64,000 nt of DNA, taken from the NCBI GenBank assembly GCA_046520405.1, contig JBKGHI010000017.1, positions 1 through 64,000 of the forward strand, written 5' to 3'. This DNA is from Myxococcus sp046520405. Lineage in GTDB: Bacteria > Myxococcota > Myxococcia > Myxococcales > Myxococcaceae. A program made the translations under genes and the position numbers. Below, one piece after another: positions 1-8,479 of the stretch. Numbering within the stretch: the first letter of the stretch is position 1; every line of letters begins with the position of its first letter. Under the pieces are notes generated by a model, which had not been told where the DNA came from, ran no database searches, and was given only the letters and a program-made list of their open reading frames with translations.

Positions 1-188
1 CCGCCAAGGCCATCCCCGCGCCGGAGCCGGAGCCTCCCGCCCGTGAGGACCGCACCGAGCCGCGCACCCTGGCCGTGCCGCTGAGCCCCGCTGTCTCGGA
101 GGCCCTGGAGGCCGTGGCCCGCCGCAACAACGTGCCCGCGGGCCGCATGGTGGCGGAGCTGCTCGAGTCCTGGCTCAAGTACCGCTGA
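1..188 (+). CDS. C-terminal end of an unidentified protein (5' cut by window edge)
   Basis: An open frame enters from the left edge (first full codon at base 3) and ends at TGA 186-188, three bases before truA. The visible 61 residues are a Pro/Glu-rich linker followed by a helical tail (about 'VPLSPAVSEALEAVARR', then 'RMVAELLESWLKYR'). The tail resembles the ribbon-helix-helix pattern of CopG/Arc-like DNA-binding modules, in which a short strand is followed by two helices. That is only a pattern resemblance. The tight spacing suggests co-transcription with truA. Function cannot be assigned from the fragment. Confidence 0.6.
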   Translation, partial: AKAIPAPEPEPPAREDRTEPRTLAVPLSPAVSEALEAVARRNNVPAGRMVAELLESWLKYR

Positions 189-191
189 CCC

Positions 192-989
192 ATGCCCCGG
201 CTGAAGCTGACGCTCGAATACGAAGGAACGCGCTACGTGGGCTGGCAGGTGCAGCCGAACGGGCCCTCCATCCAGTCGGTGCTGGAGGCGGGCCTGGAGC
301 GGTTGCTCGGGACGCGCGTGTCGGTGTCCTCGGCGGGCCGCACGGACGCGGGAGTCCACGCCTCCGGGCAGGTGGCCTGCTTCGACGCCCCCCGCGTGTT
401 GCCGCTGAAGGCCTACGTCCTGGGCCTCAACGGCTTGTTGCCGCCCGACGTGGCGGTGGTGGACGCGGTGGAGGTGCCCGAGGACTTCGACCCGCGCCGC
501 TGGTCTCGGGGCAAGCGCTACCGGTACCGCGTGAGCAACCGGCGCACGCGTTCGCCGCTGCGCCGGATGACGCATTGGGAAATCTTCGCGCCCCTGGATG
601 TGGACGCCATGCGACGGGCCGCCGCGCACCTGGTGGGCCGGCATGACTACTCCGCCTTCCGGGCCGCGGACTGCCAGGCGAAGCACGCGATGCGCGAAAT
701 CCGGAGCCTGGCCGTGGAGGGGACCACGGGGGATGCCGTGTCCTTCGTGGTGGAGGGCACCGCGTTCCTGAAGCACATGGTGCGCAACCTGGCGGGGACG
801 CTGGTGGAGGTGGGGAAGGGCCGGCGTCCCGAGGCCTGGGTGGCGGAGGTGCTGGCCTCGAAGGAGCGCAAGCGCGCCGGGCCCACCGCGCCGCCCCAGG
901 GGCTGGTGCTGGAGGAGGTCTTCTACGGAGAGGGCCCGCCTGCCCGCACGGCAGGGGGAACAGCGGACGTGGAGGAGGACGAGGGCTGA
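192..989 (+). CDS. truA: tRNA pseudouridine(38-40) synthase TruA
   Basis: Isomerises uridine to pseudouridine at positions 38-40 of the tRNA anticodon arm, in the cytoplasm. The 265 residues match the usual TruA length (about 270). The catalytic signature 'GRTDAGVHASGQ' sits at residues 49-60, with catalytic Asp52. Other family blocks include 'YEGTRYVGWQVQ' near the N-terminus, 'RYRYRV' in the middle and 'FLKHMVRNLAGTL' toward the C-terminus. ATG at 192 gives the canonical start 'MPRLKLTLEY'. The last 20 residues are an acidic, poorly conserved tail. Confidence 0.97.
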   Translation: MPRLKLTLEYEGTRYVGWQVQPNGPSIQSVLEAGLERLLGTRVSVSSAGRTDAGVHASGQVACFDAPRVLPLKAYVLGLNGLLPPDVAVVDAVEVPEDFDPRRWSRGKRYRYRVSNRRTRSPLRRMTHWEIFAPLDVDAMRRAAAHLVGRHDYSAFRAADCQAKHAMREIRSLAVEGTTGDAVSFVVEGTAFLKHMVRNLAGTLVEVGKGRRPEAWVAEVLASKERKRAGPTAPPQGLVLEEVFYGEGPPARTAGGTADVEEDEG

Positions 990-1010
990 AGTGGGGTAGG
1001 CTGCCTGCCC

Positions 1011-1859
1011 GTGAGCTCCAAGACGAGTGTCCTCGAACCGCTGCGCGTCCGTGTCCGTCGCTTCCAGTTCATCATGGGACTGGGGTTCATCGCGCTCATC
1101 GCGGGGTCGATTCTGAGTGTGTCGCTGACGCTGCGGTTGAGCGTGCGCATCCAGGCGGTGCCGGTCGGCGTGTTGCGGGTGGCGCTGGCGGTGCTGCTGG
1201 AGAACCTGTGGGTGCTCGGGGTGCTGCCGTTGCTGTGCTACGGCGCCGCGCGGGTGATGGAGCTTCGCCCGTGGACCACGGCGGGAGGCGCGGCGCTCAC
1301 GGGCGCGGCCTTCTTGAATGCCATGGCCTTCATCCAGAGCGGCGTGCGTGGACTGTGGGCGGGGGACATCGGCTCGCTGTTCAGCATGGTGGCCTTCGCT
1401 GGCGGCGTGGTGCTCAGCGCGCGCGCGGTGATGCTGGGGCGCGAGGCGGCGGCGCAGCAGTCAGTGAAGTCCCAGGCCAAGGCGCAGGAGCGCAAGTCCG
1501 AGTACGACGAGTTCCTCCGCGCGGCGGAGCAGGGCGCGGCGCGACTGGAACAACGGGAGGCGCAGTCCACCGTCCCGGCAGGTGCGCTGCCCGTGGCGCC
1601 GGCTGCCTCCGAGGTGGCTCAGGCGCCCGTTGGTGAAGCCCCCGCGAACGCCGAGGCCACGCAGGCGCAGCCCACTGGCGCTTCGGAGTCCGCCGAGGCT
1701 GCCACCAAGGACGAGCAGCAGCAGCAGCCCTCTTCTGCTGAGGCCCTCTCATCCGCAGCGCAGGCCCAGCCGGCTGTCACGGAGTCCGCGTCCGCATCTC
1801 CCGAGTCGGCAAACGCCTCTGCCTCGGACACGGAAGTGGGCAAGGCCCCCGCCGCCTGA
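1011..1859 (+). CDS. Membrane protein with long Ala/Glu/Gln-rich C-terminal tail
   Basis: I do not recognise this family. GTG start at 1011, 21 bases after truA. The first ~145 residues hold about four hydrophobic segments (roughly 22-46, 56-82, 92-112 and 122-142). A charged stretch 'QAKAQERKSEYDEF' follows. The last ~100 residues are low-complexity, rich in Ala, Glu, Gln, Ser and Pro, including a run of four glutamines. This looks like a small integral membrane domain with a disordered cytoplasmic or periplasmic tail. The tail is typical of high-GC myxobacterial composition and says nothing about function. Confidence 0.7.
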   Translation: MSSKTSVLEPLRVRVRRFQFIMGLGFIALIAGSILSVSLTLRLSVRIQAVPVGVLRVALAVLLENLWVLGVLPLLCYGAARVMELRPWTTAGGAALTGAAFLNAMAFIQSGVRGLWAGDIGSLFSMVAFAGGVVLSARAVMLGREAAAQQSVKSQAKAQERKSEYDEFLRAAEQGAARLEQREAQSTVPAGALPVAPAASEVAQAPVGEAPANAEATQAQPTGASESAEAATKDEQQQQPSSAEALSSAAQAQPAVTESASASPESANASASDTEVGKAPAA

Positions 1860-1895
1860 GCCCGACTCCTCGGGCGCGCGAGGGCTCGCGCTCCT

Positions 1896-2804
1896 CTACT
1901 CGCCGGGCTCAGGCTCGCGGACGACGAGCACGTCGCACTTCGCCTCGCGGATGAGGTCCGTCGCGACGCTCCCGAGCAGGGCGAACGCCACGCCGGAGCG
2001 CGCCCGGGTCCCCAGCGCCAGCAGGTCCGCGCCCTGGTCGTCCACGAACTCGAGGACGATGGAGCGCGAACCGCCGTTCTCCATCACCAGGTGATACGGC
2101 ACGCCCAGCGTGGCGAGCTCCCGCTGCAATGCCCGAAGCCGTCGCTCCGCGGACGCCTTGAACGTCTGCTGGTAGTGCTTGCGCTCCTTGGTCGTCAGTC
2201 CGGGGAACACGGCGTACTCCAGCGGCACGTCATACGCGTGCACCAGCGTCAGCTCGGCGCCCGGCGTCATCACCGTGGGAACGAAGCGCGCCGCACGCGC
2301 GGACGGCTCGTCCGCGTCCACCGCCACCACGGGGCGCAGGTACGGCCCGGTGGCCCGCCGGTTGGCGATGAGCACGGGCAGGTCGCCGCCCCGGATGACG
2401 TTCTCCGCCGTGGAGCCCAGGAACATGTTGCGCAGCGGCTTGGCGCCATGCCGGCCCAGGACGATGAGCTGCGCGCCGAAGGCCTTGGCCCGACGCAGGA
2501 TGGCCTCCACGGGCTTGCCGCGAGCGATGTGCGTCTCGACGGTGGCGGAGATTCCCTCGGCGCGCAGGCCCTTGCGCAACCGCTCGGCGACGCGCTCCAG
2601 CTCACGCGCGGTGGCTTCCAGCGACCGGGTGCCGACCTCCGTGGGCATGCGACTGGGGAGTGCATGGGTCACCAGCACCTTCGCCCCCTCCGCGAGGGGA
2701 AGGTGTGCCGCCCGTCCAACCGCGTGGGTGCTCGCCTCCGAGAAGTCCGTCGGGACAATCACCCTGCGAAGTCGCTGCGGGAACGTCTGCGTTCGTGGTT
2801 TCAC
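1896..2804 (-). CDS. Tandem universal stress protein (two UspA domains)
   Basis: The 302 residues form two UspA-type alpha/beta domains, about 13-148 and 155-296. Domain 1 keeps the ATP-binding motif G-x2-G-x9-G-S/T ('GRHGAKPLRNMFLGSTAENV', G117/G120/G130). Domain 2 keeps a relaxed version ('GTRARSG...LLGSVATDL'), so one or both domains probably bind ATP. A single chain with two Usp domains is common in proteobacteria and usually acts in stress survival. The gene is monocistronic and convergent with the upstream membrane protein gene; 377 bases of non-coding DNA separate its start from the patatin gene. The specific stress is not evident. Confidence 0.92.
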   Translation of the reverse strand: MKPRTQTFPQRLRRVIVPTDFSEASTHAVGRAAHLPLAEGAKVLVTHALPSRMPTEVGTRSLEATARELERVAERLRKGLRAEGISATVETHIARGKPVEAILRRAKAFGAQLIVLGRHGAKPLRNMFLGSTAENVIRGGDLPVLIANRRATGPYLRPVVAVDADEPSARAARFVPTVMTPGAELTLVHAYDVPLEYAVFPGLTTKERKHYQQTFKASAERRLRALQRELATLGVPYHLVMENGGSRSIVLEFVDDQGADLLALGTRARSGVAFALLGSVATDLIREAKCDVLVVREPEPGE

Positions 2805-3182
2805 AAACGAAACTCTAGCAGTTGTCGCGAAGGTTCCCGCCCTGTGGATGGGCCACCAACGCGTTCACGACAGGGTTGAGCGGCGAGAGGCTGCCGCGGC
2901 CCTCGGAAGCGTTCTCCACCCCACACGCCTTCGCTTCGAGCTCCAGCCCCAGGTCGGCGTCACCTGCTGGCTGGAGGGACCGCGTGGCGCTGCTCGAGTT
3001 GTCGTGCGGACACGTCGCGTCATGCAGGTTCCATCGTACCGCTGGGACGCGCCGCGTTCTCCACGGACGCGGCGGTGGCGCACGCGCTCTCTGCGCTGCG
3101 CAGGTGGCCCCGCATGGCATGTGCGTTGCTCCGCTGTCTCAAGCTGCGGGCCGTCTTCCTCGCGGCGCCCAGGACACTCTCC
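2805..3182. other. Intergenic region, divergent usp/patatin promoters presumed
   Basis: About 380 bases between the starts of the universal stress gene (minus) and the patatin gene (plus). It must hold both promoters, but I could not pick convincing -35/-10 pairs. The reading frame of the patatin gene is open upstream to about 3075, but that extension is Arg/Trp/Cys-rich and unlike the protein family, so I treat it as non-coding. Confidence 0.4.
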
Positions 3183-4781
3183 ATGAGCCAAGAAGCCACG
3201 TCTGCCGGTCCCGGTCCGCTTGGACCCCTTGCCTTGTCCCTGTCGGGTGGTGGCTACCGCGCGGCGGCCTTCCATCTGGGTTCGCTGCGGCTGCTGGACA
3301 CGGTGGGGTTGCTCCCCAGCGTGGTCGGCCTGTCCACCGTGTCCGGCGGCACTCTCACGGGGATGGCGTGGGTGACGAGCCAATTGCAGGGCACGTCGTT
3401 CAGCGAGTTCCACGCCAGCTACGCCAGCTACCTCACGCGGACGAACGTCATCGCCGAGGCGTTGACGGGGCTGACGTCGAACCGCGACCACGGCAGCCAG
3501 GCCTGGGCCAGCCTCATCCGCTCCGCCGCGGACATCTACGCGCGGCCCGACTTCCTTGGGGACCGGCGGCTGAGCGAGGTCCTGGACTCGGACCGCGTGC
3601 AGTTGAAGGAGGCCATCTTCAACACCACCGAGTTCCACACCGGCCTGGACTTCCGCTTCCGTCGCAGCGACAAGCCCGGCGCGCTGCTGGGGAACAACGG
3701 CTACCGGCTGCCGCGCACCGTGGGCCAGCACGTCCGGCTGGCGGACATCGCGGCCGCGTCATCCTGTTTCCCCGGTGGCTTCGAACCGCTCGTGTTTCCC
3801 GCGCAGTTCCACTGGCCCCAGGCCTTCCCGCTCGACGCCGTGGAGAAGGAGCTGGGCCCGAAGTTCCAGGGCGGCCTGCCGCTGATGGACGGCGGCATCT
3901 ACGACAACCAGGGCATCGACAGCCTGATGCTGGCGTACGGCGCCTCTGAATCCCCGCCCACGCTCATCATCTCCGACGTGAGCACGCAGAGCCCCCGGAT
4001 GTACGACGTCCCGGAGAACCCGACGAAGCGGGGCTGGGTGACGCTCGAAGGCGTCTCGTGGATGGCGTACGGGCTGTTCGCGCTGACGCTGGCCTCCGCG
4101 GCCATCCTCGCGTGGCGCGGCTTTGAAACCGCGGGCCAGGGCGACTGGGCGCCTCGCGACTCCTTCCTGTACCTCATCCCCGGCGTGCTGACCGCGGCGG
4201 TGGCCACGGCGCTGGTCTGGGGGCGGGCACGGCTCAACGACGTCATGGCGCTGCTCAAACGGCAGATGGACCTGGACGTGTGGCCGTCGTTCAAGAAGCT
4301 CACGGTGCTGGAGTTCGCGCAGATGCTCGTCCTGCGCGGCACGTCCCTGCTGGCGATGACGTCGAAGGTGTTCATGAAGCGCGTGCGCGGCCTGGTGTTC
4401 GCGCAGCTCTATCAGGACCGCCGCTTCGAGCACCGGCGCGTGTCCAACCTCATCACCGCGCTCACGGTGGACCGGCCCCACCTGTTCACGAAGTGCCCCT
4501 GGCTCAGGCCCGGCCCGCACCTGGTGGCGCTGGGGACGCAGGCTTGCGAGATGCCCACCACGCTCTGGTTCACGGACGACAGCCAGTTCACCACCGTGGA
4601 GTCCGCGGGCGCGGCGACCCTCTGCTTCGTGCTGCTGCGCCACCTCATCGAACACCGCGCCGGCCAGTACGAAGCCCCGGGCCAGCCGCTCAACGCCCTC
4701 TACGAACGGCTGCGCCAGGAATGGGCGGTGCTCAACCAGGAGCGCGCCCAACCCCAGGTGCGGCAGCCCGTGGCCGCCTGA
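3183..4781 (+). CDS. Patatin-like phospholipase with two C-terminal membrane segments
   Basis: Patatin/cPLA2-fold lipid acyl hydrolase using a Ser-Asp dyad. The oxyanion-hole glycine loop 'LSGGGYRAAAFHLG' is at residues ~20-33, the nucleophile elbow 'STVSGGTLTG' gives Ser54 and the catalytic Asp is in 'MDGGIYDNQG' (Asp236). The elbow reads T-V-S-G-G rather than the usual G-x-S-x-G, as in some cPLA2-like members. Hydrophobic segments at about 290-311 and 326-345 suggest membrane association. I chose ATG 3183 (532 aa) because the frame upstream encodes a non-family Arg-rich leader. The physiological substrate is unknown. It ends convergent with the antiporter gene. Confidence 0.88.
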   Translation: MSQEATSAGPGPLGPLALSLSGGGYRAAAFHLGSLRLLDTVGLLPSVVGLSTVSGGTLTGMAWVTSQLQGTSFSEFHASYASYLTRTNVIAEALTGLTSNRDHGSQAWASLIRSAADIYARPDFLGDRRLSEVLDSDRVQLKEAIFNTTEFHTGLDFRFRRSDKPGALLGNNGYRLPRTVGQHVRLADIAAASSCFPGGFEPLVFPAQFHWPQAFPLDAVEKELGPKFQGGLPLMDGGIYDNQGIDSLMLAYGASESPPTLIISDVSTQSPRMYDVPENPTKRGWVTLEGVSWMAYGLFALTLASAAILAWRGFETAGQGDWAPRDSFLYLIPGVLTAAVATALVWGRARLNDVMALLKRQMDLDVWPSFKKLTVLEFAQMLVLRGTSLLAMTSKVFMKRVRGLVFAQLYQDRRFEHRRVSNLITALTVDRPHLFTKCPWLRPGPHLVALGTQACEMPTTLWFTDDSQFTTVESAGAATLCFVLLRHLIEHRAGQYEAPGQPLNALYERLRQEWAVLNQERAQPQVRQPVAA

Positions 4782-4801
4782 CGTCCCGGCCGCGTGAGGT
4801 G

Positions 4802-4839
4802 CGGCACACCCGCCCGGAGGTCATCGGGCGGATGTGCCG
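4802..4839. terminator. Hairpin between convergent patatin and antiporter genes
   Basis: Long stem CGGCACA/CCCGCCCG pairing with CGGGCGG/TGTGCCG around an 8-base loop. It lies in the 70-base gap between two convergent stop codons, so it could act as a bidirectional terminator. No T-run follows, as is common in GC-rich genomes. Confidence 0.6.
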
Positions 4840-4851
4840 TGTCCAAAGGGC

Positions 4852-6462
4852 TCAGGCGCTCGCGGCGCCTGAGGTGGCCGGCGCGTTCTCCTCGGCGGGG
4901 ACGTGGTTCTCGGCGGCGTCCGCGGCGGCAATGCGCTCATCCAGCTCCGCCGACAGCTCCGCGAAGGCCTCCTTGCCAATGGTGGCGGACTGGTAGGCCT
5001 TGAGCAGCGAGGCCTTCTCCACCATGAGGACGCGGCGGACCGCTTCCTGGTGCTCCTCCTCGTGGAAGCGCATCGACTGCTGCTTGAGGGACGCCAGCTC
5101 CTTTTCGGCGACGGTCTCCTTCTCCTGGTAGTCCTTCTCGAGCTGCGTCACCACGTCGCCCGGAATCTCGCGGCTGCGGCGCATGGCCTCCAGGGCGGCG
5201 AGCGCGGCGTGGATGGCGCCCAGCCGGCCTCGGGCCAACTCGTACTGCTCCTGGAACTCATCCTTGAGACCGGTGATGCGCAGCCTGCGCAGCAGCGGCG
5301 CCATGGTGAGGCCCTGGAAGACGATGGAGAGCACCACCACGCCGAACGTCATGTTCACCAGCAGTTCGCGGTGCGCGAAGTCGGGCGGGAGACCGAGCAC
5401 CAGCACCATGGAGATGGCGCCGCGCAGACCGCTCCAGGTGAGCACCGCGCTCCAGGTCCACGGCATCTTCTCCGAGGTGAAGCGCAGCAGCGCGGACACG
5501 CCGTAGACGACGACGGCGCGGGCGACCAGCACCACCACGTAGGCCACGAGGATGGGCTTCCACGACGCCAGCAGCGAGCCGAGGTTCACCTCCAGGCCGA
5601 TGAGGAGGAACACCACGGAGTTGAGCGCGAAGGCCAGGTACTCCCAGAAGCTGGCCACCGCGATGCGGGTGGCGGGGCTCATGCCCTGGTGCGTGGCCCA
5701 GTTGCCACACAGCATGCCGGCCACCACCGTCGCGATGACGCCCGAGTAATGGAAGTGCTCGGCGATGACGAAGGAGCCGTAGGCCGCGATGACGGTGAGG
5801 GTGATTTCCACCATGGCGTCATCCACGCGCTTGATGACCTGCGAGGCGGCGTAGCCCACCGCGCTGCCCACGAGCACGCCCATGCCGAAGACCTTGGTGA
5901 AGTTCGCCAGCGCGCCGCCCACGGTGAAATCGCCACCCATGGCCACCGCGACGATGAGCGTGAACAGCACGACCGCCGCGCCGTCGTTCAGCAGGCTCTC
6001 ACCCTCCACGAGGAGCAGCAGCCGCTTGGGCGCGCCCAGCGACTTGAAGAGCGCCACCACGGCGATGGGGTCCGTGGACACGATGACGGACGCGAACACC
6101 AGCGCGGACAGCATCCCGAAGCCGTGGACGAAGTGCAGCCCCTCCACCACCCGGGTGAGGAAGAACGCCGTGAGGCCCGCGGAGGCCACGAGCCCCGGAA
6201 TGGCCAGCGCGTGGATGGCCAGCTTGTTCTTCCAGAACTTGCGGAACTCGACGTGGAAGGCCGCTTCGAACAGCAGGCCTGGGAGGATGATGGCGAAGAG
6301 CAGGTCCTTCGTGAGGTGCGGCGGCTCGAACGCCTTGAAAGCACCCAACAGCACGCCTGCGACCACCAGCGCAACCGTATAGGGGAACTTGAAGTACCGC
6401 GCGGCGATGGCCACGGCGGTCGCGATGGCGAATATCAGTACAAAGGCCAACTCGAAGTGCAT
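4852..6462 (-). CDS. CPA1-family Na+(K+)/H+ antiporter
   Basis: 536 residues with about 12 membrane helices over residues 1-~400, then a charged helical cytoplasmic tail (~400-536). The CPA1/NhaP ion-site signature is clear: 'VSTDPIAVVALFKSLGAPKR' followed by 'LVEGESLLNDGAAVVLF', which supplies the conserved Asp residues of the ion-binding site. It exchanges cytoplasmic cations for protons across the inner membrane for pH and sodium homeostasis. Cation preference cannot be read from sequence. The tail is rich in Glu/Lys and may regulate transport. ATG at 6462 leaves a normal hydrophobic first helix. Confidence 0.93.
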   Translation of the reverse strand: MHFELAFVLIFAIATAVAIAARYFKFPYTVALVVAGVLLGAFKAFEPPHLTKDLLFAIILPGLLFEAAFHVEFRKFWKNKLAIHALAIPGLVASAGLTAFFLTRVVEGLHFVHGFGMLSALVFASVIVSTDPIAVVALFKSLGAPKRLLLLVEGESLLNDGAAVVLFTLIVAVAMGGDFTVGGALANFTKVFGMGVLVGSAVGYAASQVIKRVDDAMVEITLTVIAAYGSFVIAEHFHYSGVIATVVAGMLCGNWATHQGMSPATRIAVASFWEYLAFALNSVVFLLIGLEVNLGSLLASWKPILVAYVVVLVARAVVVYGVSALLRFTSEKMPWTWSAVLTWSGLRGAISMVLVLGLPPDFAHRELLVNMTFGVVVLSIVFQGLTMAPLLRRLRITGLKDEFQEQYELARGRLGAIHAALAALEAMRRSREIPGDVVTQLEKDYQEKETVAEKELASLKQQSMRFHEEEHQEAVRRVLMVEKASLLKAYQSATIGKEAFAELSAELDERIAAADAAENHVPAEENAPATSGAASA

Positions 6463-6648
6463 CGTCCCTTACCCGTTTGGTTCGAAGCGCCGGACCATAG
6501 CGCAGTTGAGCGGAACGACGACGGCGGCGACGTGCTTCCCGCTTGCCTAGTCAGCGAGGCAAAATGCCAGGGTGAGGCGTAATGCAAGTCCCCCGCGCCG
6601 CGCTCGCCCGCTCTTGCTTCCGCGCCTGAGGCTTCCCAGCTTTGTGCC

Positions 6649-7473
6649 ATGTCCAAGCACCCCCGCTCCAAGGGAGGACGGCTGAGCGCGGGTCTCAAGC
6701 TCATCGGGCCGCTCTGCATCTCCGTCGGTCTGCTCGTGGGCCTGCGACTGCTGGGGCCTCAGTACCTGGATCAACGAACGCTGTCGGAGTGGCTGCGGCC
6801 CCTGGGCGCGCTGGCGCCCGTGGTCTTCATCCTGCTGCTGGCGGTGCGGCCGGTGACGCTGCTGCCCGGGCAGCTCTTCACGGCGGTGGGCGGCATCCTC
6901 TTCGGCATGGCCATGGGTACCGTCTACGCGCTCATCGGCACGGTGCTGGCCTCCGGCCTCATCCACTTCCTGGCGCGCAGACTGGGCCGCAAGCCCATGC
7001 GGCGCCTGGCCGGGGACAAGCACCCGGTGTTCCAGCGCGCGGCGCGCGAGCATGGCTTCCAGCTCGGCTTCCTCGCCTGCGTCAACTCCGTCATCCCGGC
7101 GGATGTGATGCTGGCGACGGCGTCCGCGTCAGGCGCTCGCTACGCCCCGCTGGCGCTGGGGGCCGTGGTGGGCACCATCCCCGGGACGCTGCTGACGGCG
7201 CTCTTCGGCAGCTCGCTGGGGCAGGGGAAGACGTGGATGACGGCGGTGTCCGCCACCGGCATGGTGGTGAGCCTGCTGCTCGGGCTGGTGCTGGGACGCA
7301 AGCTGATGCGGGAGTTGCTCGCGAAGGAGGCGCCTGCAAGCCCAGGGGACGAGGCGCCTGCCGCTCGCGACAGGCCCGGGCGCGCGCGCCCAGGCCTCGC
7401 GAAGACGCGGCCTACGGGTAGCAGGCGGCCTGGCGCAGCGCCGTGTCTTCCGGCAGCCCCAGGGCGACGTTGA
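6649..7473 (+). CDS. TVP38/TMEM64 (VTT, DedA-like) family membrane protein
   Basis: The core 'RPVTLLPGQLFTAVGGILFGMAMGTVYALIGTVLASGLIHFLARRLGR' region and the following 'VIPADVMLATASASGARYAPLALGAVVGTIPGTLLTALFGSSLG' region are the two halves of the VTT fold, with re-entrant loops flanked by helices. About five membrane segments are expected. VTT proteins are linked to lipid scrambling or undecaprenyl-phosphate recycling; the role here is unproven. The last ~50 residues are low-complexity Ala/Arg/Pro, and the 3' 62 bases overlap the end of argC on the other strand. Natural length may therefore be shorter in relatives. Confidence 0.85.
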   Translation: MSKHPRSKGGRLSAGLKLIGPLCISVGLLVGLRLLGPQYLDQRTLSEWLRPLGALAPVVFILLLAVRPVTLLPGQLFTAVGGILFGMAMGTVYALIGTVLASGLIHFLARRLGRKPMRRLAGDKHPVFQRAAREHGFQLGFLACVNSVIPADVMLATASASGARYAPLALGAVVGTIPGTLLTALFGSSLGQGKTWMTAVSATGMVVSLLLGLVLGRKLMRELLAKEAPASPGDEAPAARDRPGRARPGLAKTRPTGSRRPGAAPCLPAAPGRR

Positions 7474-8479
7474 AGTTCTGCACCGCCTGGCCGGCCATGC
7501 CCTTCACCAGGTTGTCGAGCGCGGCCATGACGGCCACCGAGCGGCCCTTGGTGGCCACCGCGATGTCGCAGAAGTTGCTGCCCGTCACCGCGGCGATGCG
7601 CGGCGTGCCCTCGACGATGCGCACGAACTTCGAGCCCTCGTAGTAGCGGCGGTAGCGCTCCATCAGCGACGCCGTCACCACCGCGCCGCCGTGCTCCGGC
7701 CACTCGAACTGCACGGTGGCGAAGATGCCGCGCACCATGGGCGCCGAGTGCGGCACGAAGGCCAGCCGGTGCCGCTGCGCGCCGTGGGCCACCAGCATGA
7801 CCTCCACCTCGGCCTCGTGCTGGTGCTCCAGCGGCTTGTACGCGCGGAAGTCGTGCGCGCGCGTCGGGTGGTGCGTGCCCTCACCGGGCAGCGAGCCGGA
7901 GCCGGAGGAGCCGGTGATGCCCGTCACCGCCAGCAGCCCCAGGCCCGGCGTGGAGGCGATGGGGAGCAGCGCCAGCTGCACCGCGGTGGCGAAGCAGCCC
8001 GGGTTGGCGATGCGCCTGGCCGTCTTCACCGCGTCGCGCTTCCACTCGGTGAGGCCATACGTGAAGGTGCCCAGCAGCTCCGGGGATGGGTGGGGCCGGC
8101 CGTAGGCGCCCGCGTAGCGGCCCGGGTGGTCCAGGCGGAAGTCGGAGGACAGGTCGATGAGCAGCAGGCGCTCGGCGATGCCGACCTCCGCCCACTGCTT
8201 CTCCAGGCCCGCGAACTGCTTGGCCAGCTCACCGTGCCCCAGCGCGCTGAAGACGACGGGCTGCTGGCAGTCCGCCAGCCACTTCCAGTCAGCCTCCGCC
8301 TCGAAGCGGCCTTCCACCAGGCCGCGCAGGTGCGGGTGCACCTTGTGAATGGGCTCGCCGGCGTGGTGCCGCGACACCGCGCGGATGCTGGCCACCGCGG
8401 GGTGGCCAGAGAGGATGCGCAAGAGCTCGCCGCCGCCGAAGCCGGAGGCACCCAGGATGTAGATGTTGACCTGCGTCAT
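7412..8479 (-). CDS. argC: N-acetyl-gamma-glutamyl-phosphate reductase
   Basis: Third step of arginine synthesis: NADPH-dependent reduction of N-acyl-glutamyl-5-phosphate to the semialdehyde. The 355 residues start with the Rossmann motif 'ILGASGFGGGELLR' (residues 8-21). The catalytic cysteine is in 'RIANPGCFAT' (Cys162). I chose ATG 8479 because it overlaps the upstream stop as ATGA and gives the canonical N-terminus; the frame is open further upstream but Arg-rich. It is the last gene of the minus-strand arginine operon. The length is in the range of the longer ArgC type. Confidence 0.96.
   Translation of the reverse strand: MTQVNIYILGASGFGGGELLRILSGHPAVASIRAVSRHHAGEPIHKVHPHLRGLVEGRFEAEADWKWLADCQQPVVFSALGHGELAKQFAGLEKQWAEVGIAERLLLIDLSSDFRLDHPGRYAGAYGRPHPSPELLGTFTYGLTEWKRDAVKTARRIANPGCFATAVQLALLPIASTPGLGLLAVTGITGSSGSGSLPGEGTHHPTRAHDFRAYKPLEHQHEAEVEVMLVAHGAQRHRLAFVPHSAPMVRGIFATVQFEWPEHGGAVVTASLMERYRRYYEGSKFVRIVEGTPRIAAVTGSNFCDIAVATKGRSVAVMAALDNLVKGMAGQAVQNFNVALGLPEDTALRQAACYP

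Noticed and set aside
4903..6582. A 559-codon plus-strand frame opposite the antiporter
   Set aside because: His/Gly/Gln-rich antisense shadow of a clear membrane antiporter.
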